Shown here one piece after another: positions 1 to 11,400 of a stretch of DNA of 64,000 bases. The position numbers were made by a program, and so were the translations under genes. The stretch is taken from NCBI GenBank assembly GCA_001600495.1, contig BCKE01000056.1, forward strand, positions 29,895 through 93,894, given 5' to 3'. The stretch comes from Pilasporangium apinafurcum. Taxonomy: Eukaryota > Oomycota > Peronosporomycetes > Pythiales > Pythiaceae. The first letter of the stretch is position 1, and each line of letters opens with the position of its first letter. The notes beneath the pieces are model-generated. The model saw only the letters and a program-made list of their open reading frames with translations, ran no database searches and was not told the DNA's origin.

Positions 1-3000
1 GACCTCTAATGGAAGTAAACAGATGGGAGAAGTGGATTGCCCATTTCGTGCCCAACCATTGCAGACGAGCACGAAGACGGTCAATGAAGATCTCAGCTTG
101 CTCTGGATCGATTTGGTCAATCAGTACAAGCGCATCGTTCCACCACATACTAGAACTACACAGTAGCTGTTGCCGCACTGGCAATTCCTTATCTACGGCA
201 GCCTTTACGTCTGTGAATAGGCGCAAGGCGGCTGTATGCGAAGACTCGACCTGGAACAAATAAAACCTTTTAATTCGGGTTCCGCAAGCGTCAAGAAGCG
301 CGCACTCTTGGATAATAGCCGCTCGATCGGTTGCACTCATCTCATCGGAATCAATCCCGCCAGCTGTCAGCCTCTGCTGCAAAGTTGGTAAGTTTGGCAA
401 TAAACTTTCTTTTTTTGGATTTTGATCGACCACGATGTCATCCATAAGCGCAAGAGTTCCATCTGCAGGTGTTGTCTCATCATCAATAAGTCCATCAGGC
501 TCCATCTCAAATACTGAGCGAACACACCGCGCTAGATTCTCCACGATATGCAATCGTGGCAACAGATCCGCACGATAAAGTGACCAATTCGAATTAACCG
601 TTTGAATCGACACCAGATACTTGAGAATAGCGGCAGGCACGTCCTGCATGATTACCAACAGCGATGCCAGCCCGTTCTGTGCCGCGAGGAACTTGCGTTG
701 TGCTTCTTCGCAGTCACGTTTGCTCTTGACGATCAGTTCATGCAGAAACTCATCCATCGTCAAGACATTCGTGCTAGAAAATTTACCTCGTCCGGCCAGC
801 GCGGTGTGGAGTGCACTACCGACCTGGGGATGGCAACAGATCTGACGAAGTCTGAGCACGTTGCGCCACACTGTATCAGCTACCTCAGCGTCTTCTCCTT
901 TATACCTCTCCATTTTGAGTGGTAGATCATCTGGTTCTGTTTGGACGTGTTCCTTGTCCTGCTGTTGTTGTTGTCGCTGTTGCTCGCGAACCAACGCAAT
1001 GATGCGCTTTTCTTGTTCTTCGTAGAAGTGTCGTTCAACTTTTGAGAACTGGCACCACACCACCTCACTCTTTTGCACGGGTAGTCCCAGTTGATTCAAT
1101 ACGTCCTGCTTACTTGTTCGCCATAAAATACCACCACCCGTTCGCTTTCTGATATGAGAACATCCGTCTCCACCGCTTTGATAACTCTTTCCATCCCATA
1201 GTAGCATATCGAGTACACGCTCCACGGCTCCTTTTGAAAAGCTTTGCTCGATTACTTCACGGAAGAAACGCTCGCCAAGCCACTTCTGCGCAAACGGCGG
1301 CACGCGTAAGAACTTAAAGCAGCCAAACAAATCACCAATCTGCGTCGAGAATGGCGTCCCTGTGACGACCCATTTCATCTGCGTTTGGATCTCCGCGACG
1401 GTCAATGCCGATTGTAATCGCGTGTTTTCTGCGCCGACCTGTGCTTCATCCATGCAAACGCGCCAAAATCTGAGAAACACGAGTGGCGACGCTACAAACG
1501 CGTATCGTTTCCGCTTTTGCCGTGTACTAGAACGCCGGTCTCGACCGTTTTCAGTAGGCAAGTGATGCAAGTCAGAGGCTAGTGCTTCATAGGTAGTAAG
1601 CACAATATCGTACGATGCCAAGTGTAAGCCGCCACTGGCGAGCACTTGCCACTCTGCACAGGGACCATGAGTTGCTAAACGACTACGAAGTGCCTTCACA
1701 CCTGGATATCGAAGCAGCTTCAAGGCGCCAGGTTTAACGTGCCGCTTGAATTCAAGCTCCCACTGATTGTGAATGGATTCAGGCGAGACGATTAACGTCG
1801 TTTTGCACGCAAACTGAGGCTTCTCGTGTATTTGGCAGTGAAAACACATGAACAAGTTAGACGAAAACGAATTCGATTTGCTCTTTGTGTGATATAAGCC
1901 ATTCGAGGCTACTTGGAATGATTTGCTCTGGGTGTTGTAGCCCGTACAGATTTGATGGTGCCATGTCTTGCAAAAATCACATTGGACCCATCCAAGCTCG
2001 TGTTCCGCCGAACTACCACAAATGCAATCTTGGATGTCAATGTCTTTATCATTTCCTATATCCATTTCTTGATTATTTTCATCCTTGGGTTCATATTCAG
2101 GAATGCGGTGCGATGTTTGCAATATTGGTTCAGAATTTGGATTCGGATGGCAAAGCACTAAGGTAATGACTTCAACCGTTTTGCCTAGACCCATCTCGTC
2201 AGCTAAGATTCCTCCGCTAATATTTGACAAATTTAATGAAGTGTTGAGGGATTTGGCTTCTTCTTCTTGGTCTTGTACTTGGAGTGTTCTTGAGCAATGA
2301 AACGCACCACAAAACGGATCATAAAGTAGACACGAGGGCGACGCCTTCATACCTGCTAGTGTCAACTTTCCAAACTCTACACATGTATATATCGCTTGAG
2401 ATATTGTGTCTTCTTCATCAACTTGCTCTGGTTTCTCTCGTGCCAACATCCACGACACTGCCGCTTTTTGATACTGCCGAAGCGTCGGTAATAAATTCCG
2501 ACTGCCTCCACAATCACTAGCTAAGGCGTGCTCAACATTCGTACTATCTCGCTGCAGATGCTCGTTGGAATCGATCCGCATATATATATCGTGAATATCA
2601 AACGTCGTATTCTCCAATCCAGTAATTTCTCCAACGAATCGAGTGTACAGCACGTCAATCTCCTTCCAGTACATATAGCTAACTTGAGTTGTATGCCTGT
2701 CGACATGTTTCAATAGCCATATCATCACATCGTGCATGCTGCGGTGGAGCAAAATCTGAGGCAGTGGTGTCATCGGTAGATTGTGTTCACAGAGCGTCAT
2801 GTACCTGCGCCAGTTGATACCAACTCTCCATTCAAAGCGCAACTTCTCCCTACGCTTCTTTTGCTGTTTTGCCTTGGAATTAATGTCTTCTTCTTTATCT
2901 TTGCTATTGCATTTGTGAATCTCTATTGCCAATAAATGACTTTGCGCCAAATACACTAATCGGTGTATCCATTGAGTAAATGTACCAAGGAAGAAATCGG

Positions 3001-3545
3001 CCAGTGTCAAGTCGGTTGCCATTCTGGTCTGATAACAAGAATTACTTCTCACAATCGATCGCAATAGCACCTGCGATCCATGAGCCGCAATTTCCAATCC
3101 AATTGGCGCTTTGCTGGATGGTTCGTCATCATCAAGAAACTGTATCAGCGTGTGTGTCACCTTGTCATTTGCCGATGCCAGTGGAATCGCCAGCCACAGC
3201 GCTTCTTCTCGCTCAAATACAACCGCCTTATCGTTACTTTCGTTTGTATTTTCGCTCTCGAAGCACGACAATTGCAGTGGCTGCGCGTTGGAATTGACAA
3301 ACATCTGGTCGCCTGAGTTCGCTTGTGTGCGCCTCTTCTTAGTTTTCTTTGGAGCTCCATGTTGTGTCTGGTATGGAGCACCAACTATTTCAACTTCATC
3401 ATTCGACTGCCAAGCGTCATCACTCACATCTGCGTTCTCTCCAGCACGTGCAGAAGCGTCAGCGGCAGTGGTTTCCTCCTCTCGCTGCTTCCGCTTGAGC
3501 TGCTGCAGGTTGCGCTGCACGTTTGTTGCTTTTCGTCTCGCCATT
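1..3545 (-). CDS. SHPRH/RAD5-like SNF2 helicase with PHD finger (5' part, runs off window)
   Basis: An open frame starts at ATG 3545 and stays open to base 1, so the 3' part, where a RING and helicase-C half would be expected, lies outside the window. Visible in order: a basic low-complexity N-terminus; the Walker A region GGILADEMGLGKTVE near residue 450; a PHD finger at about 507-540 (CICGSSAEHELGWVQCDFC, then WHHQICTGY) inserted in the first helicase lobe; and the DEAQ box (MDEAQVGAENT) near residue 698. This order is that of SHPRH/RAD5-type E3 ligases, which in yeast and animals act on PCNA and stalled forks. It is a diverged paralogue of the gene at 8459-13771, in opposite orientation, with the channel gene between them. 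Family assignment is firm; the role in this organism is inferred. Confidence 0.88.
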
Positions 3546-4049
3546 CAAGACAACAAATGAAATATTTGACACACCTGCAAAACGCCCACTTCATTTTAGT
3601 GACATTAGGTTAGGGTAGCAATTGCGCTTGAAATGATTCCAGAACCGAATCACAGCAGATGGTTCTTTGTTCTGGGGTGCGTCCGGAGTACCTCTTGCCT
3701 ATCCTTTCCATAAAGGCAAGTTGCAACAGCACTCGTGTGACAAAAGTGCAGCCTTCTTCTTGTTGCGCATGCATTCCATAAGTTTTTGATGGGAACCAGT
3801 TATAATATATACAAGCTGACAAATCACACCACCCAATGTCATAAAAATGAGAATTATTAGTGACACTTGCAATTTGATTTGTAGCTCGTCACTATTTCAG
3901 GTATGCTAAAAAGGATTTCCGCTTGATTCGTTCCAAAGCCCAATGTAATTCGCATTGACACATCTTGTTCTTCCAAATAAGCCTAACGTTTGACTTACTG
4001 CGTACAACTAATGAGACGAGCAGCTACAGTATGCAAAAGGCGTACAAGA
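3546..4049. other. Intergenic, no gene seen
   Basis: About 500 bases between the start of the left SHPRH-like gene and the stop of the channel gene. I see no supported gene. A TTTTAGTGACATT motif at 3593-3606 lies about 50 bases upstream of the ATG at 3545, and a similar ATTAGTGAC lies near 3850. Confidence 0.5.
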
Positions 4050-7034
4050 TTAGTGACCAACCCGATGCTGTAGGGACTGCTCCATCTTCTTCAAGTGTTC
4101 TTCCAGCTCCGCCAGCATTTTCTGCGTCTCATGACGATTATTCTCAAGCCAATCCGATATATTGTGCGTTCGCCAATGCGCAATGGTGTTCATCTGCAAC
4201 CGTTGAACGCTGTCAAATGTCTCCTTGGGTTTCTGCTTCCGCAAGACTTTGAACTGTTGCGCGATACGAAACAATTCCGCGTCCTGCTTGATAGCTTTCG
4301 CAGACGTGGAGTCTGAAATCTGTCGTTGCTGATAATGTTTCCATGCCGTGGAAATAAGCACCACACTCATGTGCCACATCTTCCGTTGCCACCGCACCTT
4401 CTCCATGGCTCCAATCATGTTGCGTTCATTTACCGATCCTTTCAAGGAATTGAGAAAGACTGACATCATGAGCGAAAGAAAAATTGCACCACCCAGCACA
4501 GCACCGAGGAAGACCGCCATGCGTCCACACGCAGTCATTGGGTAGGCATCTCCGTACCCAACAGATGTCATCGTGACAATCGTCAACCAAAGTGAATGCT
4601 CTTCGTTATCCAAAAGCGAAGGGAATGGCCGCTCAAAGATCGACACGGCCGCTGCCGTCCCTGCCCATAGAAGTGCAAACAGTGACACCAACAACTTGCC
4701 AGGTGCAAGTTTGAAAGAAATTCGGAAACTCCAGGCCAGGGAATCAATCGGAACACGCTGGAAGACACCACTCGCCATCAGTAATTGCTCCGCCAGCACG
4801 TCTTTCATCAAGTAATTACGGATCACGCGCACGAACCAATAGAGTCGCACGAGCACACACATGTTGATAATTTCGAGCGGGTAAAGATACTCCAGATAGC
4901 ATGCTTGATCATCATTGACCATGGTCATTCGCGCTGGACATTTCGTGAGTGTTGGGAGTGACGAGGAGATCGGTAGCAAATATCGTACTTCTCGCATGTG
5001 GATGTGGCCATGGACCAGCGGTGGCAAGAATAAAGCACATAGCCCCAATTCTATCACAAACGGCCCGAGGAGTTCACGTGGCGATTGGTAAAGCGCATTG
5101 CCACATTCAGGTGGAATTTCGTGACGAAGCGTCATCAACTGCATCTTGACCTGATACCGCTGATACAATTGGTATATGAGCGCCCCTGTGATCAGCACAA
5201 GAAGCGCAGCGTACGTTTCTCCTGGCGACTGTAGTGGTAGGGAATGACTTTGCATCTGCGAACGCCAAATACTTCGGATCTGTAGCATCACTGTTGTGAC
5301 TGAAAGAGCCGCGAGACAAATGCAGTAATTGTCGATTTCGGTTCGGAGTGCATACAGCTCGCGTAGTCGAGTCTGTTTACAAAGAATTTGCTTTGTGAGA
5401 TGGTCGACCTGTATATTGAGTTTTTGTTGATACGCTTGCTCATGTTGTGTTGGGAGACCCAGAAAAGCTGAATAACGCATGCTACATCGCTCTTTGCGCC
5501 ACAACCAAGTTATTCCAACTACACTAAGCAACACAACAGCAACTGCAGGCACTCGATCCCAGGCCGACCAATCAAAAAACCGACTTATAGAGCCTTCATC
5601 AAGCAGACGCAGCTGTGTGTCGCTTAACTTTGCTATTAGAACCGATGTCTCACTTGCGTTCACGTTAGCTGGAAACACGCGGAACGAAGTCGTATTGACC
5701 GATTGATCGTACTTTTGTGGTGCGTACATGACGACTTGGGCAAATTGACACAACTCGATGGGGAGAAGCACACCCACCACTAAGAAACAGGCGAACCACT
5801 TGCTCGCAAAGACAAGCCGCAAGCGACCAAATAATCGAACGGTAAGTTGATCCTTCACAAATCCAAAAAAATTGACGTGAACTGGGGTGCTCAGTGATGG
5901 GAACGTAAAGTCCTGCGCCACCCATAGCAAATCCAATCCAACCACCAGCCCGCTAAGCATCGCGCGCCACGACTCGTTACTAAACCATTTTCCTGTTGTT
6001 TCTTCACCACCTAAATGTAAATTCAGCCATTGTGACTGCATGCTATCAAATCCACCGCCATAGACACCACCCAACAAGACCAAGAGAACCAAACTCCAGC
6101 ACAAGATCACTCTTGTCATGGTATAGTTAGCGTACGTGTGGCGAACACGCACAAGCCAGTTCTGGTAGAGCGCACGACTGTAAACACGATCTTGAAGCAC
6201 AAGGTCAATCGTGACGAAGAGTTTGATGCAACTCATCGCCATCAGGAAATTGTACAACATCGTCTCAGTTTGCATTTGTGTCATTGTCAACTCTCCATTA
6301 CCAAATAGCCGATCATTGACGTCTTTAGAACTGACTGTGCTGAGTAGCTGCTGGATTACCCACACTGCTAAAGCCCAATGAAATGGATACATCAGTGCCA
6401 CAAACGTCCATGATCCTTGGGCAGTCGCACCGTTCCGCACTTCTACACGCAATTTGCGCGGTTGATCGCGGTCAGCACTGTTCACAGATGTACACAGCAG
6501 AATGGTCGTAGAATTCTCGACAGATCCGGTCGGCTCGACTTCTATTTTTCTGATGGTGGCGCTATTTGGACGTAATTCTGACATGCTGGAGAGTCGTGAG
6601 AACGTGCAGGCGGCGTGACGATACTGGTGAGCCCAATTACATTTGTGCTGGAGCCATTTCCGATACACAAACCATCGAAGAAAAGCAACAAGCAGTACAC
6701 TTAGCACCACGTGAAAGATTAACTTTACAGTCGTGATATCGGTCGTCATCACCGTGATCCATTTGCCATAGATGGGAAAATAGGGCGGCGACTGGAGTGC
6801 CCCCAGCAGTGGCGAGCTCGAGCAAAGCGCGAAGATGAATAAAAGATGCACCAGACACGCAGCGATACGTAGGAGCGGATGGCGGAGCGATGTGAGCAGC
6901 CACGTAGACTGCAAATACACATTTTCCTCTAGTTGTTGCTGCTGTGAAGAAAGCGCATGCGCTGCAGGAATGCTCTCATCGGTTGCATCCATCTCCAAGC
7001 GTTGCCACCTGATTTCTAAGCAGCATGTCATCAC
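4050..7034 (-). CDS. TMEM117-like domain fused to SK-type (KCNN-like) potassium channel
   Basis: Single-exon 994-residue polytopic membrane protein; M15 at 6992 is an alternative start. Residues about 45-470 match the layout of TMEM117: an HPLLRI start of the first membrane segment, GSWTFVALMYPF near 206, a DLVLQDRVYS motif, a GLDLLWVAQDFTFPS motif and RLVFASKWF. Residues about 530-960 look like a calcium-activated SK channel: an APGKLLVSLFALLW S5-like helix, an ERPF turn, the selectivity filter TMTSVGYGD near 824, an S6-like helix, then WKHYQQRQ and a coiled-coil tail where SK channels bind calmodulin. The S4 region is not strongly charged, as in SK channels. The expected role is a calcium-modulated potassium channel. 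TMEM117 itself has no settled biochemical function. Similarity was judged by eye from remembered family motifs. Confidence 0.8.
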   Translation of the reverse strand: MMTCCLEIRWQRLEMDATDESIPAAHALSSQQQQLEENVYLQSTWLLTSLRHPLLRIAACLVHLLFIFALCSSSPLLGALQSPPYFPIYGKWITVMTTDITTVKLIFHVVLSVLLVAFLRWFVYRKWLQHKCNWAHQYRHAACTFSRLSSMSELRPNSATIRKIEVEPTGSVENSTTILLCTSVNSADRDQPRKLRVEVRNGATAQGSWTFVALMYPFHWALAVWVIQQLLSTVSSKDVNDRLFGNGELTMTQMQTETMLYNFLMAMSCIKLFVTIDLVLQDRVYSRALYQNWLVRVRHTYANYTMTRVILCWSLVLLVLLGGVYGGGFDSMQSQWLNLHLGGEETTGKWFSNESWRAMLSGLVVGLDLLWVAQDFTFPSLSTPVHVNFFGFVKDQLTVRLFGRLRLVFASKWFACFLVVGVLLPIELCQFAQVVMYAPQKYDQSVNTTSFRVFPANVNASETSVLIAKLSDTQLRLLDEGSISRFFDWSAWDRVPAVAVVLLSVVGITWLWRKERCSMRYSAFLGLPTQHEQAYQQKLNIQVDHLTKQILCKQTRLRELYALRTEIDNYCICLAALSVTTVMLQIRSIWRSQMQSHSLPLQSPGETYAALLVLITGALIYQLYQRYQVKMQLMTLRHEIPPECGNALYQSPRELLGPFVIELGLCALFLPPLVHGHIHMREVRYLLPISSSLPTLTKCPARMTMVNDDQACYLEYLYPLEIINMCVLVRLYWFVRVIRNYLMKDVLAEQLLMASGVFQRVPIDSLAWSFRISFKLAPGKLLVSLFALLWAGTAAAVSIFERPFPSLLDNEEHSLWLTIVTMTSVGYGDAYPMTACGRMAVFLGAVLGGAIFLSLMMSVFLNSLKGSVNERNMIGAMEKVRWQRKMWHMSVVLISTAWKHYQQRQISDSTSAKAIKQDAELFRIAQQFKVLRKQKPKETFDSVQRLQMNTIAHWRTHNISDWLENNRHETQKMLAELEEHLKKMEQSLQHRVGH

Positions 7035-7290
7035 AACAAAAACCTCGCTTTTGTGGCCGTAATAAGAGGTACATGTCTCACTTTAGTGCCGATGTGCATT
7101 TGTGTTTGGACTACTTGAACCTTTGATCAAGTTCTTTGCAAGAGTGCATGAAATATGTCTAGTAAAAAACAAAAGAAAGAAATGATATGTCTTGATTTTC
7201 TGCTCAGATATGCAGCTACATCTCTTCTATCACTCACTAAGCTGAGTTTTTCTCTGATTTTTGACAATTGTGGGGATTTTAACACATTGG

Positions 7291-7883
7291 ATGGCGGGAC
7301 GAATAGCTGCGTGCATGTAGCGCCATCTGCAGCAATTTCAGCGGAAGCAGCAAACGGATGGTGACTCTACGGAAATCTCGAATGTGAGTGAATATGTTAC
7401 GGGTTTTCTTTTTGTATGTCTTTGACTTGTTATTCATATTTACCTTGAAGACGACATCTTTTGGTACGCTGGACATCAACTTCGGTTGCAAAGGCTACTG
7501 GTTTAGATGTTCCATGATTAATTAAAAGCGAGTTGGAAGGAACTTCGATGACAAAACTCGATTTCTGCGCAAAGATAATCAAATTGAAGGATGAGGTAGG
7601 AAATGGCAAATGGAAAGCAACATTCTTTGTCAGCATGGGAAATTCTGCTCTGAAATTCACTTTAGTGTCAATGACTGAACGACCCAGAAAGTCCAAAATA
7701 GGTTTACCACTGATTTGCAAGCATACTGAAATAGGTTCTGAATTAAAAGTATGCGCATGCAATGCTCACAGCTGGAACCAATGGGTGAATGTGTGCAACA
7801 ATCCTCCAGTCCGTCACTATTTTGATATTTTAAATAATTATAGTCATACGAATGAGAAGGCTGTATGCTGGGATGCGTTATGA
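7291..7883 (+). pseudogene. Decayed third copy of the SHPRH-like N-terminus
   Basis: ATG 7291 begins MAGRIAAC, then a stop, then RHLQQFQRKQQ, which parallels MARRKATNVQRNLQQLKRKQR of the gene starting at 3545. The DNA of the first 66 bases is also clearly alike. Further on, an open stretch at 7533-7883 keeps the pattern of the conserved N-terminal segment: W..AFF.S, then KIGLPLICKH (compare PIGLEIAAH and IGLEIKAH in the two genes), then a W..W segment. Stops and frame changes break it and there is no helicase region. It lies just upstream of the intact paralogue and in the same direction. It could be the original 5' end of that gene after decay, or a separate partial duplicate. Confidence 0.6.
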
Positions 7884-8458
7884 GCAAGCCACCCACCAGC
7901 CCAAATGGTTAGGTCACACCCCAAAAAGTGATCCTTGCACATCACAGTATACCAGTCACTATTGTAAATCATAAACTATTATTGGCTGAAACACACTATA
8001 TGTCACTAAATTTGCTTGCCAGATGATGAGAGGTCGCCTGACGTCAGCCATGACAAGCGTTACTCACAGAAAATTTCACTTTATAAAACAAACTGCAACT
8101 TCATTTTAATGACTTATAGTTATTTCCTATACTTAAATGAATGACAAACTTTTAAAGTGGTGTGTCATTGCTGTCGTGCGTTTGTGAGCAGCTGCTTGCG
8201 TTGAACCCAATGCCCGTTTCCCTCAACAGTGTCCAACCACAATGGTTGCCAATCATTGCCAACCAATGCAATTGTAGGCTTCTACCGCCACATAAGACAC
8301 TAAAGTGAAATCTTGACCTGCCTTGACAAGAAAATTTTGCTGCCTCAGCATGTTGCTTTCCATTCGCCGCTTTTCATCTCATTCTTCAATTTCATCGCCA
8401 CTACCAAAGTCCTCACCAAAGATTTTCTCCGTGCTTCCAGCCCATTTTCAATCAAACA
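7884..8458. other. Intergenic upstream of intact SHPRH-like gene
   Basis: No gene supported. CTTCATTTTAATGACTT at 8098-8114 resembles CTTCATTTTAGTGACATT at 3590-3606 upstream of the other SHPRH-like gene, and CACTAAAGTGA occurs near 8297. These may be shared promoter elements. Confidence 0.4.
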
Positions 8459-11400
8459 ATGGGACGCTTAAGTCGACACCCTTCGCAAGTCCACTATCAG
8501 TCTGTAGCAGCAAAGCCTACGAACTCCAAGGCTACCAAGACAACTATGCCAAAGAAGAAGACTCGTGGAAGGGCCCAAGAAGAAGACTCGAAGCAAAAAC
8601 ACACAAAAAAGCAAAAACTGAGTGACGCCAATGGCAAGTCAAGAAATAGCGATGTATGGGTGTGGTGTAATGGGTTCTATGTAAATCCACGACACTCCTC
8701 GCTCCGCCTTTCGTTCCAAGACTCCTGGACCGACGAGTACCGTGCTCAGGCACTGTGGATAGACTTTACTATTCACTCCAGTCCGGCGCTTACAACTGCA
8801 CTTTCGCATTTCTGCAAGAACCGAAATACTACTGGCAGGATTGGATTGGAAATCAAAGCGCATGAACCAGCTATTTGCTTTATCGATGGTTCGGATAAGT
8901 CAGTCTCTGCACCTACGGATTTGAAGATGGAAGATCTCTTCCCTAATACGTCTCATACATGGATGCAGCATTTGATAGCGCTGGTCAACAAAAACTTGTT
9001 GACCATGGAGATCAGTCCACCGAAAACTCACCGCCAACCTGTCAAGCGCCAACCCATCACACCGGTTATTGAGTGGCACTTCGGTATAGCCTGGCGCAAG
9101 TACGCTGAGCTTTGTCACACCCATAAAGCGACACTTCCGCCCACACCATCACTACGACTCGCTCTTCAAAAAAGCATGCATCGCGTCATGCTTTGGCTGG
9201 TTTGTCGTTCAGTTTTTCGCCGTGGAATACATTATTTTTATTGGGATGAACTGAGGGTAATGTACGCCGAGTACGTTGCGCCACCAACGATTGATCTTGA
9301 CCAGAACGAGAAACCTGTGACCAAGTTTGATATCAATGAAGTGTATGCATGCATCGATGCGAAGCAGCAGTTGCAACGCGATGTGAGCAACTACGACGAC
9401 GCGGTTAAAGGGAATGAACAACGACACAGCAACGCCCTATTGCCTACGCTGCGTAGCTACCAGAAGGCGGCCGTGTCTTGGATGCTGGCGAGGGAGACAA
9501 CAAATGCTGATCAGAGCAATGTGCCTATGCAGTATTGCGTCACATTTACGCGACCAGGAGACACTTCCTCTGATAAGCCGATGACGATACTCTACGATCC
9601 TTTTTGCGCTTATTTCCACCCACCAAAGAGCATGCAACTAGACCACTACGAGTCACTTCCACCGCCTACAACTACATTCTCGCCAATTAAAGGCGGTATC
9701 TTGGCTGATGAAATGGGATTAGGCAAGACGGTGGAGATGATTGCGCTGATCCTAGTTAACCCAAGTCAGTTGGACCATCCAATGTTTCAAACACAGCATT
9801 TTTCCACGATGTCGATCGACAATGATGAAGAAGCACTACAACCAACCAAGGCTTGCATCTGTGGCTCTAGTGACGACCACCACCTCGGATGGATCACTTG
9901 TGACTTCTGTCACACGTTGCATCACCAGCTCTGCACGGGATACAACCGCAAGACAAGCGCCTACGTGACCACAGCTACCGGCAAAGCCACACCCTGTGAC
10001 TCGTTCATGTGTTTTCACTGCCACAACCACCAACATCCACTCTCTACTTGCAAGACGACACTCATTGTTTCCCCTGAATCAATTCATGATCAGTGGGAAC
10101 TGGAATTGACACGTCACGTCAAACCAGGCGCCCTGACGCTGATGCGATACCTAGGTGTGAAGGCGATTCGTAGTCGATTGACCGGTCAAACAACCCGTCC
10201 CGAGACACCCAAGCCTAGTAGCGAATGGCAATTACTGGCAAATCCGTGGCATATGGCGAGTTACGATATCGTCCTCACAACTTATGAAGCACTAGCATCC
10301 GATCTGCACCACTTGCCGAACGAAAATGGTCATCATCGCCGCAGTAGCACACGACAAAAAAACAAAAAATACCCGTTTGTCGCATCGCCACTCGTGTTTT
10401 TGGAATTCTGGCGTGTCTGTATGGACGAAGCGCAAGTCGGTGTGGAAAACGTACATTTGCAGTCTGCATTGACCGTCGCGGAATTGAAGACACAGCGTCC
10501 GTGGATCGTCTCAGGTACGCCGTTCTCGACGCATATCGGCGACCTCTTTGGCTGTTTCAAGTTCTTGCGGCTCGAACCATTTGCTCGTGACAATGGGGAG
10601 CTCTTTTTCCGTGAAACGATCGTCAAGTGCTTTACAAAAGGTGTGAAAGGGCGTGTGATGCGTCTGCTCTTGTGGGATGGCAATAAAGAGTATAAAGCCG
10701 TTGGTGGTGGGCTATTATGGCGAACAAGTAAGCAAGATGTTCAAGATCAACTCAATATCCCCACACAGTCTACAGAGATCGTGTGGTGCACTTTCTCAAA
10801 ACTTGAACGCAGCTTTTACGACGAACAGCAGGAGAAAATCAAGGCATCACTTAGAAATCAACAACGAGAGCAAGAGCACAGTGAAGGCAAAGCGTCAATT
10901 GTCAAACTCAATGACCACGTCTGGAACGATTTGTTGGTGCTACGGCAGTTGTGTTGCCACCCACAGGTCGGTAAAATGTTCACCGCCACGTTTGGCGGTC
11001 GAAAAACCGGTAAACACCGCGGTGATGGAGGGCATGGTGTTTTGACGATGGACGAATTCCTAGATGAATTGATCACCAAAGCTCGACGTGCCTGTATTGA
11101 AGCGCAACGACGATTTCTCACGAGCCAAAACGATTTGGCAGCGATTTTAATCATCCAACAGCAACACAACACTGCCATCCAAACCTATATGAAGTCGCTT
11201 AATGCGATTCGCACGATGTGGCCTCTTGGGCATTGCGATTTAGTGACATTGCTGCATCTGGTGGGTAACTTGGCATGTGCAATACAATGGAAAGTCGAGG
11301 AAGTCTGCGGTGTCTCGATGACTAGTGAAGCACAGGATGATGCAAAAGAAGTAACGCAGTTTGATTTTGCAAACAATGAGTTTCTTTCACTACCTGCGAT

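Noticed and set aside
3111-3560. Plus-strand open frame of 149 codons
   Set aside because: It is antisense to the N-terminal coding region of the SHPRH-like gene, which has recognisable conserved motifs downstream in the same frame.
8323-8625. Overlapping frame MLLSIRRFSSHSS..., presequence-like, ahead of the intact SHPRH-like gene
   Set aside because: It runs out of frame with the helicase and stops at 8625; no splice join to the helicase frame was convincing.
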